21,664 nt of DNA from Chara braunii (GCA_003427395.1 BFEA01000019.1:1210025-1231688), one strand, 5' to 3'; positions 8,781 to 16,997 are shown, counted from the stretch's first letter. The notes: a model not told the origin generated them from the letters alone. Numbers and translations: made by a program.

Positions 8781-8859
8781 TCTAGCATGAAGTTCAAATA
8801 AGAAGGGATACCCCATTCTTGGAATGAAAGTTTTTAAGCAAGACGGAAAATTTTAAAAT

Positions 8860-9268
8860 TGAAATGACATTTTTTAAGATGAAATAAGATTTTAAATTTA
8901 GAATGTAATTTTATTATAGAATGATTATTTAATTCTTGAAAAATTTTTCTGTTGTACACAGTTAAGACCGAATAGTACATAGAAAGGATGCAAATTGGAT
9001 GGTGTCTGGAAGGTGTTTGCCAGCATTGATTGCTCTGGGGACCAGAGGATTGACCGAGCATGTGTGAAACTGAAAGCCTGATGGTCCCCTACTCCCTCTC
9101 CATTCCTGTACCACGGCAGGGGTCTGGGGGGAACCACTGGGGGGCACCAGTGGGGATTCCTTCCGTCCTCCTGCTCGTCTTTAAAAAACATTCCTCAACC
9201 ACCCTGCTGCCACACGCCCACAATGCGTCAGATGAGATAGGACGAAGAAAAAGAATATTTCGAGATGG
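8860..9268. other. no recognised gene; small perfect hairpin
   Basis: AT-rich on the left, GC-rich on the right. CCACTGG-GGGGCA-CCAGTGG at 9134-9153 is a perfect 7-bp stem. A minus-strand open frame of 88 codons (8925-9191) has no recognisable domain. Confidence 0.45.
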
Positions 9269-9269
9269 C

Positions 9270-9879
9270 TAGATAGTCCCGGGTTGAAACTGCAAACAGA
9301 CTAACCAAAGAAACAGATTACAATTCAGGTAACTAAAAACCGGTCCAACACTAACAAAGCAGACTACGATAAGGAAAACATACTTACCGCAGAAAAAACG
9401 AAAAACCGAAAAAACACAGACTGCAGCCCAGATAACGAGACCCGGATCGACAATGACCAACTCAGACCCATAAGCTAAAAACCAAAACAGAATATAATAG
9501 ATAAAGCGGACTAAAAGCGACTCGTCTTCAATACATATGAGGGTTTCGCCGGTTACAGGCGGATTTCCAAGGACTGTGGGGGGGGGGGGACGAGTCAGGA
9601 AATGCCTCTGTCGGTCTCATAGGGATGTTGGGGTCTATTGACAGCCAATCCTTAAATCTCAATTGGTCGTCCCTTGGCGCCTCCTCTTCATAGTTGGCCT
9701 CCTCCCTCTCCTTCTCTTTCCAACCCCCCGTCCAACATACTTCCGCTACCCATCCCTCTCGGTCCCCGCCCTACCACTCCCTGGAAAACTGTAGTAACCG
9801 TTCCCCGATATCTTTGGATCTATGGAGGCTATCTAGTAATTGCTTCAGTGATTTCCATCTGAACGAGAGTTTCAATTAG
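9270..9879 (-). mobile_element. LINE B putative 3' region
   Basis: T-rich on the minus strand, with a hydrophobic frame at 9460-9269. A T-rich 3' UTR can read as a membrane-like peptide, and I take it as that. A G11 run on + (about 9580-9590) breaks frames. The 3' end is not marked by poly(A). Confidence 0.4.
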
Positions 9880-10484
9880 AAGTGTATTTTGAATTGTTCC
9901 ACCCTTTCTTCTCCCTCGACCCGAACTTGGTCTAGAGTTAAAACGCATCGTTGCCACCATATGACCCACATGATCGTTCGTCGGGACAGGTGGAACATGT
10001 TTGACTTAAAGATGTCGTCTTGGAAGGGTGGGTAATAGCCCGTTAAGATGGCATGCCAATCCCACGGTCATGGATGGCCCAGGACCATTTGTTGCCACAC
10101 CCTGTCCCACCACCTCTAGGTAAGAATGGTTGTGGGGCATTGTAGGAATATATGCTCGATTGTCTCTGCTTTTTTTCTAGCCGGAAATCTCAACAGACAT
10201 CGGGAGCACCAGGGGAGTGCGCGACCTTGCTTCTCTAAATGTGTGTGATCGATCAACCAGTTGTTGGTTGGTAGGCACTGATGCAGGATCTGCCACTGCA
10301 GAGATGTAATTTTCGCAGGTTTGTACTTGGTATCGTTGAACCATCGTATTGGTGTGAGGAGGTGCCTTTCCACGTTGAGGTGTCTTTCCACGTTGAGGTG
10401 TCTTTGCCATCGGTCAATCACCGTGTCTTTTAAACAACGCTTTACTCTATAAGCATTTGGTACGTTGCTTTGACTGAGAGGCAC
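9880..10484 (-). pseudogene. LINE B zf-RVT finger and ORF2 C-terminus
   Basis: A frame of 122 codons (10484-10116) carries VIDRWQRH, SLQWQILHQCLPTNNWL, then LPWCSRC and AETIEHIFLQC: C-x2-C followed by H-x4-C, the zf-RVT finger. Within it a short motif (LNVERH) is duplicated at about 10395-10360 (GTTGAGGTG units). After 10116 the frame shifts and continues with PWDWHAILTGYYPPFQDD and SRRTIMWVIWWQRCV to about 9890, colinear with copy A. The finger ligands are intact here, unlike in copy A. Confidence 0.75.
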
Positions 10485-10651
10485 AACAATATTTTAGGTT
10501 TGGGTTGTCGTGGGCTGTTCCGTGGGTCAGGGTTCCAGACCCATTCCAACGGATCGATGGGGAGGGCCTTTATAGCGATCTCAGGAAAAAAGGCCTGCCG
10601 GTTCTCTCCATCCTCTAACACCCGGATTCTGTTTAGGACATCCTTCTGAAT

Positions 10652-11269
10652 CTATTGAAAGGGGTCCCGGCTTCCTGCCAATCTCCCATTTCTTTCAATG
10701 TTGTACCATTCAACCGGTTGGATTAGGTGAATCAAGCCTACCATGTTAACATTGCTTTCCCTGGCCACCCAATCCCCCTCCTTCAACACCTTGCCTTTGC
10801 GGAGGATGGGCCACCACCCTACCGGGAGGGCTTCCGTTATTTCTGCAAATGCTACTTCGACGTTATGACAGTACCTCAGGTCTTCTCTCATCCTCTCCGG
10901 ACTCTTTCAATCCTTCCTCTCCTCGTCCTAGAGGTCGCCCACTCTCGTCACCCCATTCTTCACCCATCCTTTCCATCGGGTGTCGGTGCTACAGAAAATC
11001 TGGCTCTGTTTGTTGGTGATCCACCGGTTCCCGAAGAGGGGTTGTCTTGCCACCTCCTCCCACCTGTCTCGGTGTGGGTGAGTCGGGGGGGAAAGTTCCC
11101 TCCAAAGTTTTAGCAAACGAAACCAGAATTCAACTCTCCTTCCTTCCTCTCCTCTTGAGCATCGTGGTACTCTGCAATATTTATCTTCTAACCATAGGAG
11201 AGGGTGGACAAACGGTGAGGCCTTGGGGGCAAGACAGGTGATTTGTTCTAGTGCTAACGTTCTTCGCAC
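10652..11269 (-). pseudogene. LINE B post-RT region
   Basis: Two frames, 11269-10928 and 10891-10652. The first includes ALEQITC and HPLLWLEDKYC, the second LPVGWWPILRKGKVLKEGDW. Copy A has the corresponding ALEQIRR, HPLTWMEDKFW and IPLGWMRELKKGVRFQKED in the same order. Function unknown; this segment links the RT to the zinc finger in ORF2. Confidence 0.7.
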
Positions 11270-11290
11270 TAGTGGATTTTCGAAGATCAG

Positions 11291-11593
11291 TCATATCACC
11301 CATTGTAGGTTGAGGGTTTGGGATTGACCGAGGGGGTCTAGGATACCAAGATCTCCCTTTGCCTTGGGTTGGATAACTGAGTCCCATGCCACTCGACTTA
11401 TGGCGTGGGGATTTTCGATGTCTCCTCTCCATAGGTAGGCTGCCACCTTCCTCTTCATAAACCTCAGGGCCTCTGGGCTCAATGACCAAAGGATCGATTT
11501 GTACCAGAGGGTGGCTAAGACTACGTTGTTGATCACCAGGGCACGTCTAAAGAGTGACATGTGCTGGTGGTTCCATTGCGAGAGTTTAGCCAT
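11291..11593 (-). pseudogene. LINE B RT thumb region
   Basis: The frame contains KLSQWNHQHMSLFRRALV, NNVVLATLWY, RRKVAAYLW-type residues and SRVAWDSVIQPKAKGDLGIL. These match the well-known pattern of the post-palm LINE region (W-x7-S-x3-R, then A-x4-Y, F/YLW, then W-x3-PK-x2-GGLG-x2-D). It ends with LNLQWVI, which copy A has as AEQWII near 5960. Confidence 0.8.
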
Positions 11594-11928
11594 CCGTTGT
11601 TCTCTGGGGGTTTACCCAGCACTGACATCTTGACCCCCAAGATTCGGATGGGGGAGTCGGGGCCCACCCAAGTGATGTGGTGCCCTTCCGGGGGTCAGCC
11701 CCCTTGGTGATGGAACCACCATCCAATTGTTTTCTGACCCCAATTTACGGCCATGTCAGAGAGGGTGCAAAAAAGGGTCATAAACCTATATACCACCTCC
11801 ATGTTCTGCTGTGTAGCATCTGCCATAATTGTGAGGTCATCTGCGAAAAGCGAGCAAACCAGTACTGCTTCTTTTGAGACTTTTGGGATGCCGGTCTTCG
11901 AAGAGGACATACAGGTCTGTAGTAGCAA
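11594..11928 (-). pseudogene. LINE B reverse transcriptase palm (FADD) and start of thumb
   Basis: LVCSLFADDLTIMADAT contains the F-A-D-D catalytic signature of reverse transcriptase, whose two aspartates bind the metal ions. It continues with VVYRFMTLFCTLSDMAVNWG, the usual helix and strand after the active site. After a stop the next frame gives ITWVGPDSPIRILGVKM, the typical beginning of the thumb in plant LINEs. The residues normally found in the 150-200 positions before FADD are absent because of the internal deletion. This identifies the element as a LINE beyond reasonable doubt. Confidence 0.85.
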
Positions 11929-11929
11929 C

Positions 11930-12529
11930 CTTTATCAAGCTGTCAAATTTGGGAAGGGTTGCTAGAATCCCTTCTGGATAGTGTTGGCTTAGAAAAGAGT
12001 CCGTCTTTTTCTTGAAGTCACTATCACGCAGCCCGGGAAGGGACCAAATATTGTAGAAGCCCCATCCTGGCAGCGTAAAACCGCCTTGTACCGGAGAGAG
12101 TCCGATCTCCATCCTGTCCCCCGCATTTCTTAGGGGTATAACTGCGACCCTTTCTTTCTGTAGTAGGTTATTTTCGTACTGGCCTCCCGCTACCATGTGT
12201 CTGAGTTTTTTGTGGCGCAGCCGACCAAAGTAGAGATCGGCTCGGTTCCCTCCACCTTCTCCCCGAGGAGGCTGTTGTTGCACAGGGGGGTGGAATTGTT
12301 GGGCTGCCAGGTGGCGGATCCTCTGAAAAATTTTGCGCCAGGTGATGTGCGGGGCAGGGCCTTCCTCTAGGGCTTTGCGCAAGGTCGGACTCTTATCCAA
12401 AAGGGAGATGAGTTGGGTATAAGAGCAATCCCTGAAGTCCTGTGCAGCACCAGGGTGCAGGGCCCGGAAACCATCTAACAACCAATCTCTGCTCCGTGTC
12501 CATTTCGGTCGGGGGGGCGTCAGTGTCAA
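11930..12529 (-). pseudogene. LINE B second ORF1 domain copy and endonuclease N-terminal stub
   Basis: The longest open frame of the window (230 codons, 12529-11837). Residues about 12-90 repeat the upstream domain: DWLLDGFRALHPGAAQDF, TQLISLL, ALEEGPAP, WRKIFQ, FHPPV. After a basic linker, residues about 165-215 read GFYNIWSLPGLRDSDFKKKT and FLSQHYPEGILATL. This has the look of an APE-type endonuclease start (NIRGL-like strand, then an ILA strand), but the catalytic residues downstream are gone. A linker rich in acidic residues (MDIDHHVDTD) lies upstream in another frame. The switch falls at a C7 run near 12505-12515, so the break may be a sequencing or decay indel. Confidence 0.6.
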
Positions 12530-12561
12530 CGTGGTGATCGATGTCCATCGCCACTACGTCC

Positions 12562-12583
12562 GGGGGGGGGGNGGGGGGAGGGG
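12562..12583. repeat. poly(G) run with an N inside LINE B
   Basis: G9 to G10, N, G6, A, G4. It lies where two ORF1 frames meet, so at least part of the frame break may be a base-calling problem. Confidence 0.85.
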
Positions 12584-12840
12584 ACAGAAGGCTCCTCGAT
12601 CTCCATCGGCTGCGGTCCAAAACCCCCTTCGAGGTAGTCATTTATGGCCGTTTCTCCTTGGGCCGGTGCTTGATGTTCCCTTTCGCCCCTAACATCCCTC
12701 CCCCATCCTTTTGACAGTCCGACATTCTCCCCTGCACTTTTCCGATCCGTGACCTGCTGCTGCTGGTCCGCACTTGGTTGGCTGCCTTCACTCGGTTGTT
12801 CGCCGGAGAGCTTAGCTGGCCGGTGGTGTGCTGTTTGTGT

Positions 12841-13338
12841 TCCCTTCGGCGGTGCCTGAAAGTGAGCAGTGGAGATTTTGAATTTTTTTTGGAGTATCTC
12901 AGTCCATTGTGTTTGGCCCGGCGGGCCGTGTTCCAGGATATGCATCACCATTGCGTTGTTCTCGAGGGCCCCTTTTAACTGTGTATGGGCTTGGGGCTAG
13001 AAATCAGTTGGTGCCTCTGTGTGCAGAGCTTGCAGATCTGTCAAAATCCAATCTGCAATTCTTAGTATTGAGGGTTTTGAATTCTGCACGAGTTCGAGGG
13101 CCGTCAGATTATCCCGCCCTTCCCCACTCCATTCTAGCACCTTGGCATAGGGGTCCCCCGAATCTATACCGGATTGTTTATAGCTAGCGGGCTGCATACT
13201 TTTTCCTTTTCCGTCGTGTTGAGTCAATTGGGGCTGTCTACTGTCCTGGGTCTGTACTCCCGAAGTCACTACCTCTCCCCCCTCAATCCCACCTGATTTT
13301 GTCGACGTTACAACCCCTCCCTCCTCTGTTGCTTGCAA
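12841..13338 (-). pseudogene. LINE B ORF1 region with first copy of duplicated domain
   Basis: A hydrophilic Gly/Ser/Gln-rich stretch leads into DWILTDLQALHTEAPTDF, a stop at 12997-12999, then in the same frame QLKGALENN, HILEHGPPG, WTEILQ and FQAPPKG. Apart from that stop the frame is open through 12841. The key positions (D-W-x-L, A-L-H, D-F, Q-L, L-E-x-G-P, W-x-x-I, F-x-x-P-P) recur in the same order at 12496-12260. I do not recognise the domain from a named family. It lies after the zinc knuckle, so a role in the ORF1 ribonucleoprotein is plausible but inferred. Confidence 0.65.
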
Positions 13339-13479
13339 TTATGTGGCTAGCAGGGCGAATCTGTTTACATCCACCTCCTTGTTCTTCTCGATAGCCTTGG
13401 GTAGTGCACCTCCTCGCTTCCCTTTTTGCGGGGCACGTGACTGCAGTGGGCTCCCTTGCTCCTTTAAATAATGCTCCGG

Positions 13480-13855
13480 GGCCGGGCCTAATTTTCGCCC
13501 TTCATGCCTCTCTTGCTCCGCCTCTTCCCTGGATTCTTATACGGTGGGAGAGGCCCTTTGTGGAAGTAAGTGTGATTCCACCGTCCTTGGGGGTGCTCAG
13601 GTGGGTGGGGGTTTAGAGTCCAAAACGGGTTCCCCCGCTCTGTCCCAAGTCCAACCGATAACTTCCCCTCCCTTGTCAGTTTTGTCAACGTAGACCCACC
13701 CTTCGTGCCCGGGGTCAACGGTGCGCAATATGTGCTTCGAAAAGGGTCTTGAATTAGGCGTTCAGTGACCCTGACCTGGTTTACTGGATGGTGAGAGCAA
13801 ACCGGGTCGGTGTACAAGTGTCCATAGGCCTAACACTTCAAACACCAAGGTCGTC
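13480..13855 (-). pseudogene. LINE B ORF1 zinc-knuckle region
   Basis: Translation gives RRPWCLKC, a stop, then AYGHLYTDPVCSHHP: a C-x2-C-x4-H-x6-C zinc knuckle close to the CCHC type used by ORF1 and Gag proteins for RNA binding. A stop replaces one residue inside the knuckle. The frame continues through a glycine- and proline-rich part that includes a VGLGTERGNPFWTLNP segment, and ends at 13488. The next in-frame ORF1 segment (ending KEVDVNRFALLAT at about 13346) is in another frame. ORF1 N-terminal sequence upstream of the knuckle is absent, replaced by AATCAT-type repeat DNA, so the LINE appears 5'-truncated. Confidence 0.65.
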
Positions 13856-13901
13856 GCGTGTGAGCTTGTCCTAATAATCCTAATCATTCAAATCATGCTC
13901 A

Positions 13902-14085
13902 AGTCATGAATAACCTTTATCAACTCAGTATTGTATTCTCATGGGACGCTGGGCCCTGTTCCCAGCACGTGATGCTCCCCACGAATAGATCGGAGTCATG
14001 ATTAACCTTTAGCAATTCAGTATTGTATTCTCATGGGACACTGGGCCCAGTTCCCAGCACGTGATGCTCCCCACGAATAGATCGG
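13902..14085 (+). repeat. tandem 92-bp duplication containing S1 (S1-g1, S1-g2)
   Basis: Units 13902-13993 and 13994-14085 differ at about five positions. Each holds AGTCATGA, TATTGTATTCTCATGGGAC and a complete S1 head with CCCAGCACGTGATGCTCCCC. The first S1 hairpin is GCTGGG-CCCTGTT-CCCAGC and the second ACTGGG-CCCAGTT-CCCAGC. The last unit is followed by a short A-rich tail (14094-14107). The duplication includes flanking DNA upstream of S1, so it arose after S1 insertion by a local tandem duplication. Confidence 0.9.
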
Positions 14086-14170
14086 ATCGTGTATTAAAAA
14101 AAGAAAAGGTAGATTGATTGTACAAAAGAGTCGTTTCATGCAGTGACTCAAACCATCGCCCCAACGACAA

Positions 14171-14250
14171 GTGGCCTATGACTTAGTGGTTAGCGTACCG
14201 GTTGTCAATCGGCATTGCGTTTTGAGGTTGTGGGTTCAAAACTCCACACC
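14171..14250 (+). promoter_or_regulatory. tRNA-like pol III module 1 of LR copy 1
   Basis: TGACTTAGTGG at 14179 matches the A-box pattern and GGTTCAAAACT at 14233 matches the B-box with one mismatch. Spacing is about 54 bp, longer than in an ordinary tRNA but within the range of SINE promoters. No acceptor stem is evident, so this is not a tRNA gene. Confidence 0.6.
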
Positions 14251-14496
14251 TCTGCGCAGAGACACCGTCGACCGTTTACATAACGCATGGTCACTTGCAT
14301 ACCCCCTTGGGCTGACACCGGTCAGCTATTACATACACTGCCTGCACACAACCTAAGGGATCGTCCATGGTGTTGTATGTTGGGTCTAGGCTATGATTGG
14401 TCTGCTTGCATACTCAGTCCATAGGGTTGTCTGGATGCTTGTACACTTGTCCCTTACCTGAGCTCAGCGTAACACACGTTCAGACGATTCAAGAAT

Positions 14497-14560
14497 GTAG
14501 CTCGGTAGGTTAACAATGGTCACTGATAAGCATGCGGTTCAGGGTTCGAGATTTAATACC
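14497..14560 (+). promoter_or_regulatory. tRNA-like pol III module 2 of LR copy 1
   Basis: TAGCTCGGTAGG (14499-14510) and GGTTCGAGATT (about 14543) have tRNA-like spacing, with mismatches at the end of the B-box. Confidence 0.55.
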
Positions 14561-15199
14561 GAAAAAATGAGTTCAGGAATAAACATTGTGTGAGCGGTCG
14601 ATCGTGTGGTATTGGTTACCTTTGGGGGGCATGGGTTCTAGGTGGGATTGATCGGGGACTCCGCTGGGGGGAGGGTTGGTTGGGCACTATCCCTACTGGA
14701 GGGTTGGGGCCCCTGCAGTAGTGGACATGTGAGGGGTCCTCTGGGTCGACGACTCGACGGAGAGCTGGGATAGGCCCTGGTGGAGGACATCATTGGGGAA
14801 CCTGCATTAGAGGCTGTCTTGGGGGGGGAAGGTTGGTCTTTTACCTGCATGGAGAATACTGTTGGGTTAGAATAGCCCAGAGTAGCTCCCGTTGATGATA
14901 GCAGTTGGGGGAGGGGATCCTGGCCGTGAACCCGCTGAGGACAAAAACTGGAGTTACTTTGGGGGATGCATGCTAATAGAATGCCTAGACATCCAGTTGA
15001 TAGCGTGGTTCACACACTGTTTCTAGAATAGTACGCATTACCTCAACACTTCATGTCCATATTTAGAGGTATGGGGAGCGGATGGTGGCGGTCAGCCTAC
15101 CGAGGACGGAAAACTGGAGATGCTCTAGGTTCGAATAACCTCCGCAAGAATTCAAAGAATAACCAGAGGGATCTAATGATAAGAAGGCTAGGATCTCTC

Positions 15200-15350
15200 T
15201 TAAACCACCAGTACTTGGGCACTGCGCGCCGCCCCGGCCGCCCAAATCTCGAAGCAACGCGGGCTGTCGATTCGATTTATCTACGGCCCGCCAGCCGCAG
15301 AAATTGCGTAGCGTTAACACTAAGGCATCGCCCAAGTACTTGTGGTTTAA
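15200..15350. mobile_element. M3, TTAA-flanked miniature inverted-repeat element
   Basis: Termini ACCACCAGTACTTGGGC (15204) and the inverse of ACCACAAGTACTTGGGC (ending 15346) differ at one of 17 positions. TTAA lies directly outside both ends (15200-15203, 15347-15350), the target duplication expected of piggyBac-type elements. The body is about 143 bp, GC-rich and without transposase. It interrupts LR copy 1; the corresponding place in LR copy 2 (about 19635-19650) has no such insert. The open frame crossing it from 15053 to 15448 is a by-product. Confidence 0.8.
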
Positions 15351-15738
15351 GAAAAACAGAAAAAAACTCAGGTGCGCCAACGGGACTCGTAGTGGTCTGC
15401 TTACCCCTAGCGCTCGAAGTGCCTGGTACGATGTGGCTCATTCGATAGTGCTTTAATCAGGGTTGGAAGGGAGGTTGGAACCTTCTTAGCCCTGATGCCT
15501 ATATTAATCGTTGTCCAGTCAAAGGTCACTAGAATGCTAGTGGGTGATGATCCTGGGTATACTCAGGTAGGACCTTGGGAGTAGGGATGCGTCGAGGATC
15601 GTGATGATGAGTAAGGGAGGGAGGGTGTCTCATAGGGGACCGGTTAGGCGATACATCGGGATGACCAAATGGTCATGTGCTGGCAGGCCTGTCATATGCC
15701 TACTAGTAGCCAGCCTCTACAACAACCTGGAAGAAAAA

Positions 15739-15931
15739 CAAAATATGGAAAACTACGACGCAGTGAGGGTTTGAGTTTGAAAAATGCAATTTAGGCAGAA
15801 GGCCTGAAAACGTCGAATGTATACCACCTAGGTTTCCGGTCCGGTGGGGTCACGTGGGGATGTGTTATGTTCGGGGGAATGCCTCAAGCGCATTTTCAAA
15901 CTGTTTTCGTGACTCCCGCGTAATTATCCCC
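15739..15931. mobile_element. M2-b, foldback element
   Basis: The left end GGAAAACTACGACGCAGTGA pairs imperfectly with the right end, which reads GGGGATAATTACGCGGGAGT in reverse complement; arms are about 55 bp. Related to M2-a, including GTATAC, a GGTGGGG-type block and CGTGACT near the end. The total of about 193 bp matches M2-a, M1-a and M1-b. Confidence 0.65.
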
Positions 15932-15950
15932 AAAAAATAATTAAGAAAGG

Positions 15951-16135
15951 GGCAACTTCAGCAGAGTCACAAAACCGAGTTATAATTGCACTATGGGGCA
16001 TGATACAGTTTGCAATTGCACTACGGGCACCCTACCTGGCCAGAAAGCTTGCTTGTATACATTGCCCGAACTGCAATATCTTGGGCCATAAAGGCCCATA
16101 GTGCAGTTATAACTCATTTATATATCGTCAGACAG
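15951..16135. mobile_element. M1-a, foldback element (diverged right arm)
   Basis: The left arm contains GAGTCACAAAACCGAGTTAT and TAATTGCACTATGGGGCATG. The inverted arm CCCATAGTGCAGTTATAACT ends around 16114, after which the match to the left end weakens. The middle (CACCCTACCTGGCCAGAAAG) is shared, inverted, with M1-b (CTTTCTGGCCTGGTAGGGTG). It lies 20 bp downstream of M2-b. Confidence 0.8.
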
Positions 16136-16215
16136 AGCTGCCCCATAAACCGTAGGCAGAGAGGGAGGGAGAAGAGGAAGCCTCTGAGGATCCTACTCGT
16201 TGTAATCAACGATTC

Positions 16216-16235
16216 CAAATATTCGAGACATCCGT

Positions 16236-16267
<32 letters not shown>

Positions 16268-16313
16268 GGCCCCTGCGCAAGGATGACACACATAAATCGA
16301 GAAATGGTCCAAA
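16216..16313 (+). pseudogene. U6 snRNA retropseudogene (plant type)
   Basis: From GACATCCG (16227) through TTGGAACGATACAGAGAAGA, TTAGCATGGCCCCTGCGCAA and GGATGACACA to AAATCGAGAAATGGTCC it follows plant-type U6 with only a few changes. The 5' stem-loop is largely lost (only TTCG is recognisable). The 3' end runs into an (AAAT)n tail to 16341 instead of the T run of a pol III gene. TCAACG at 16206-16211 and 16342-16347 could be a 6-bp target duplication. No TATA box or plant upstream element is seen at the expected distance. I conclude it is a reverse-transcribed, dead copy. It is valuable as evidence for a plant genome. Confidence 0.88.
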
Positions 16314-16408
16314 TAAATAAATAAATAAATAAAAATAAAATTCAACGTCATGACAATTGAATTACAACTAACAAAGGGGGGGCTGTGACAAACTGTTTCG
16401 TGTGAGTG

Positions 16409-16409
<1 letters not shown>

Positions 16410-16457
<48 letters not shown>
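16410..16457. repeat. (TA)n microsatellite
   Basis: About 24 TA units. Confidence 0.95.
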
Positions 16458-16458
<1 letters not shown>

Positions 16459-16528
16459 GTCCGGTAAACCGTAGGCAGAGAGGGAGAAGAGGACAACAAA
16501 CTAGGGGCTATATGTATAATCAAACCTT

Positions 16529-16660
16529 CAGTACTTCCAAAAGTCACGGCGCACATGTGGCCAGCTATTGCTACAAGGACGTGATGTAACCGCTTGGCAC
16601 ACATGCGGCCACGACTTTCAGAAGTAGTGGTGCATGCACATCTTTCAGAAGTTATAGTGA
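16529..16660. repeat. small foldback with internal direct repeats
   Basis: CAGTACTTCCAAAAGTCACGG is inverted as CGACTTTCAGAAGTAGTG near 16611-16629. GCACATGTGGCC and GCACACATGCGGCC are directly repeated between the arms. CTTTCAGAAGTNRTRGTG occurs again at 16643. It could be a short inverted-repeat element; no clean ends were found. Confidence 0.5.
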
Positions 16661-16768
16661 TTTAACACCAGGAAGCATTCTGCCATCATCAAAAGGGATA
16701 GGGGTCAAAACTTCAATCTGATTTCGAAGACTTTTTCTTTTTCCCTCGTCCAAGCTTGAGGAACTTGA

Positions 16769-16854
16769 AGATGAAGTTGTATGCACCTAGTCATGAGATT
16801 GAAAAAGATGCAGTTGTATGCACCTGTTGAAGAAGATGGGAGTTGTATCCACCT
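16769..16854 (+). repeat. three spaced copies of AGATGAAGTTGTATGCACCT
   Basis: Near-identical 20-21 bp copies start at 16769, 16806 and 16834, separated by 17 and 8 bp. An imperfect minisatellite of unknown function. Confidence 0.85.
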
Positions 16855-16949
16855 GGTCACCCTTTGCGCATCATTCAGTGACAATGTAATAGCTCAATGT
16901 TCAGGGAAGGGCTGCACATGGGATGGGCTAGAGAAAGAGAGGAGCTTAG

Positions 16950-16962
16950 AGCCAGGCAGGTT

Positions 16963-16997
<35 letters not shown>

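Larger units (their letters stand above)
9270..13870 (-). mobile_element. LINE copy B, non-LTR retrotransposon with internal deletion
   Basis: The largest element in the window, read on the minus strand from about 13870 to about 9270. Order: ORF1 zinc knuckle (about 13844-13795); ORF1 middle region; first copy of a 70-residue domain (13062-12841); linker; second copy of that domain (12496-12260); a probable endonuclease N-terminus (about 12040-11880); the RT active-site motif FADD (about 11860); RT thumb (11694-11291); post-RT region (11269-10652); zf-RVT finger (10484-10116); C-terminus (10115-9880); T-rich 3' region to about 9270. Nearly all the endonuclease and the RT fingers and early palm are missing, so the copy is internally deleted as well as frameshifted. 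Both outer boundaries are estimates; no poly(A) or target duplication was found. Confidence 0.8.
14170..15735 (+). mobile_element. long repeat LR, copy 1 (contains M3)
   Basis: Homologous over its length to 18.7-20.01 kb. Shared ordered blocks include GGTTCAAAACTCCAC, GCTATTACA, TCCATGGT-GTTGTATGTTGGGT, TAGCTC-GTAGG, GGGACT-GTAGTG, CAGGG-T-AGCCCTG and the terminal CCAGCCTCTACAACAACCTGG-type end. It starts with a tRNA-like module and holds a second one inside. Non-coding. A moderately A-rich stretch follows the end. It looks like a long SINE-like or composite retroposon. Copy 2 lacks the M3 insertion, showing that M3 entered later. Confidence 0.7.
16146..16493 (+). repeat. 29-33 bp direct repeat bracketing the U6 copy and (TA)n
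   Basis: TAAACCGTAGGCAGAGAGGG starts at 16146 and at 16465. Both copies continue to GAAGAGGA; the first has an extra GGAG. The segment between holds the U6 pseudogene and the TA run. It may mark a local duplication. Confidence 0.8.

Noticed and set aside
8925-9191. 88-codon minus-strand frame as a gene
   Set aside because: No recognisable domain, no supporting context, overlapping frames of similar size.
9269-9460. Hydrophobic minus-strand frame that looks like a membrane protein
   Set aside because: T-rich 3' region of LINE B; hydrophobicity is expected from T-rich codons.
12562-12583. Programmed frameshift in ORF1
   Set aside because: The break coincides with a poly(G) run containing an N; sequencing error or decay is simpler.
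15053-15448. 131-codon open frame
   Set aside because: It runs across both ends of the M3 insertion, so it cannot be an old conserved protein; no domain is visible.
16216-16313. Functional U6 snRNA gene
   Set aside because: No upstream promoter elements, 5' stem-loop lost, no terminal T run, A/T-rich tail present.
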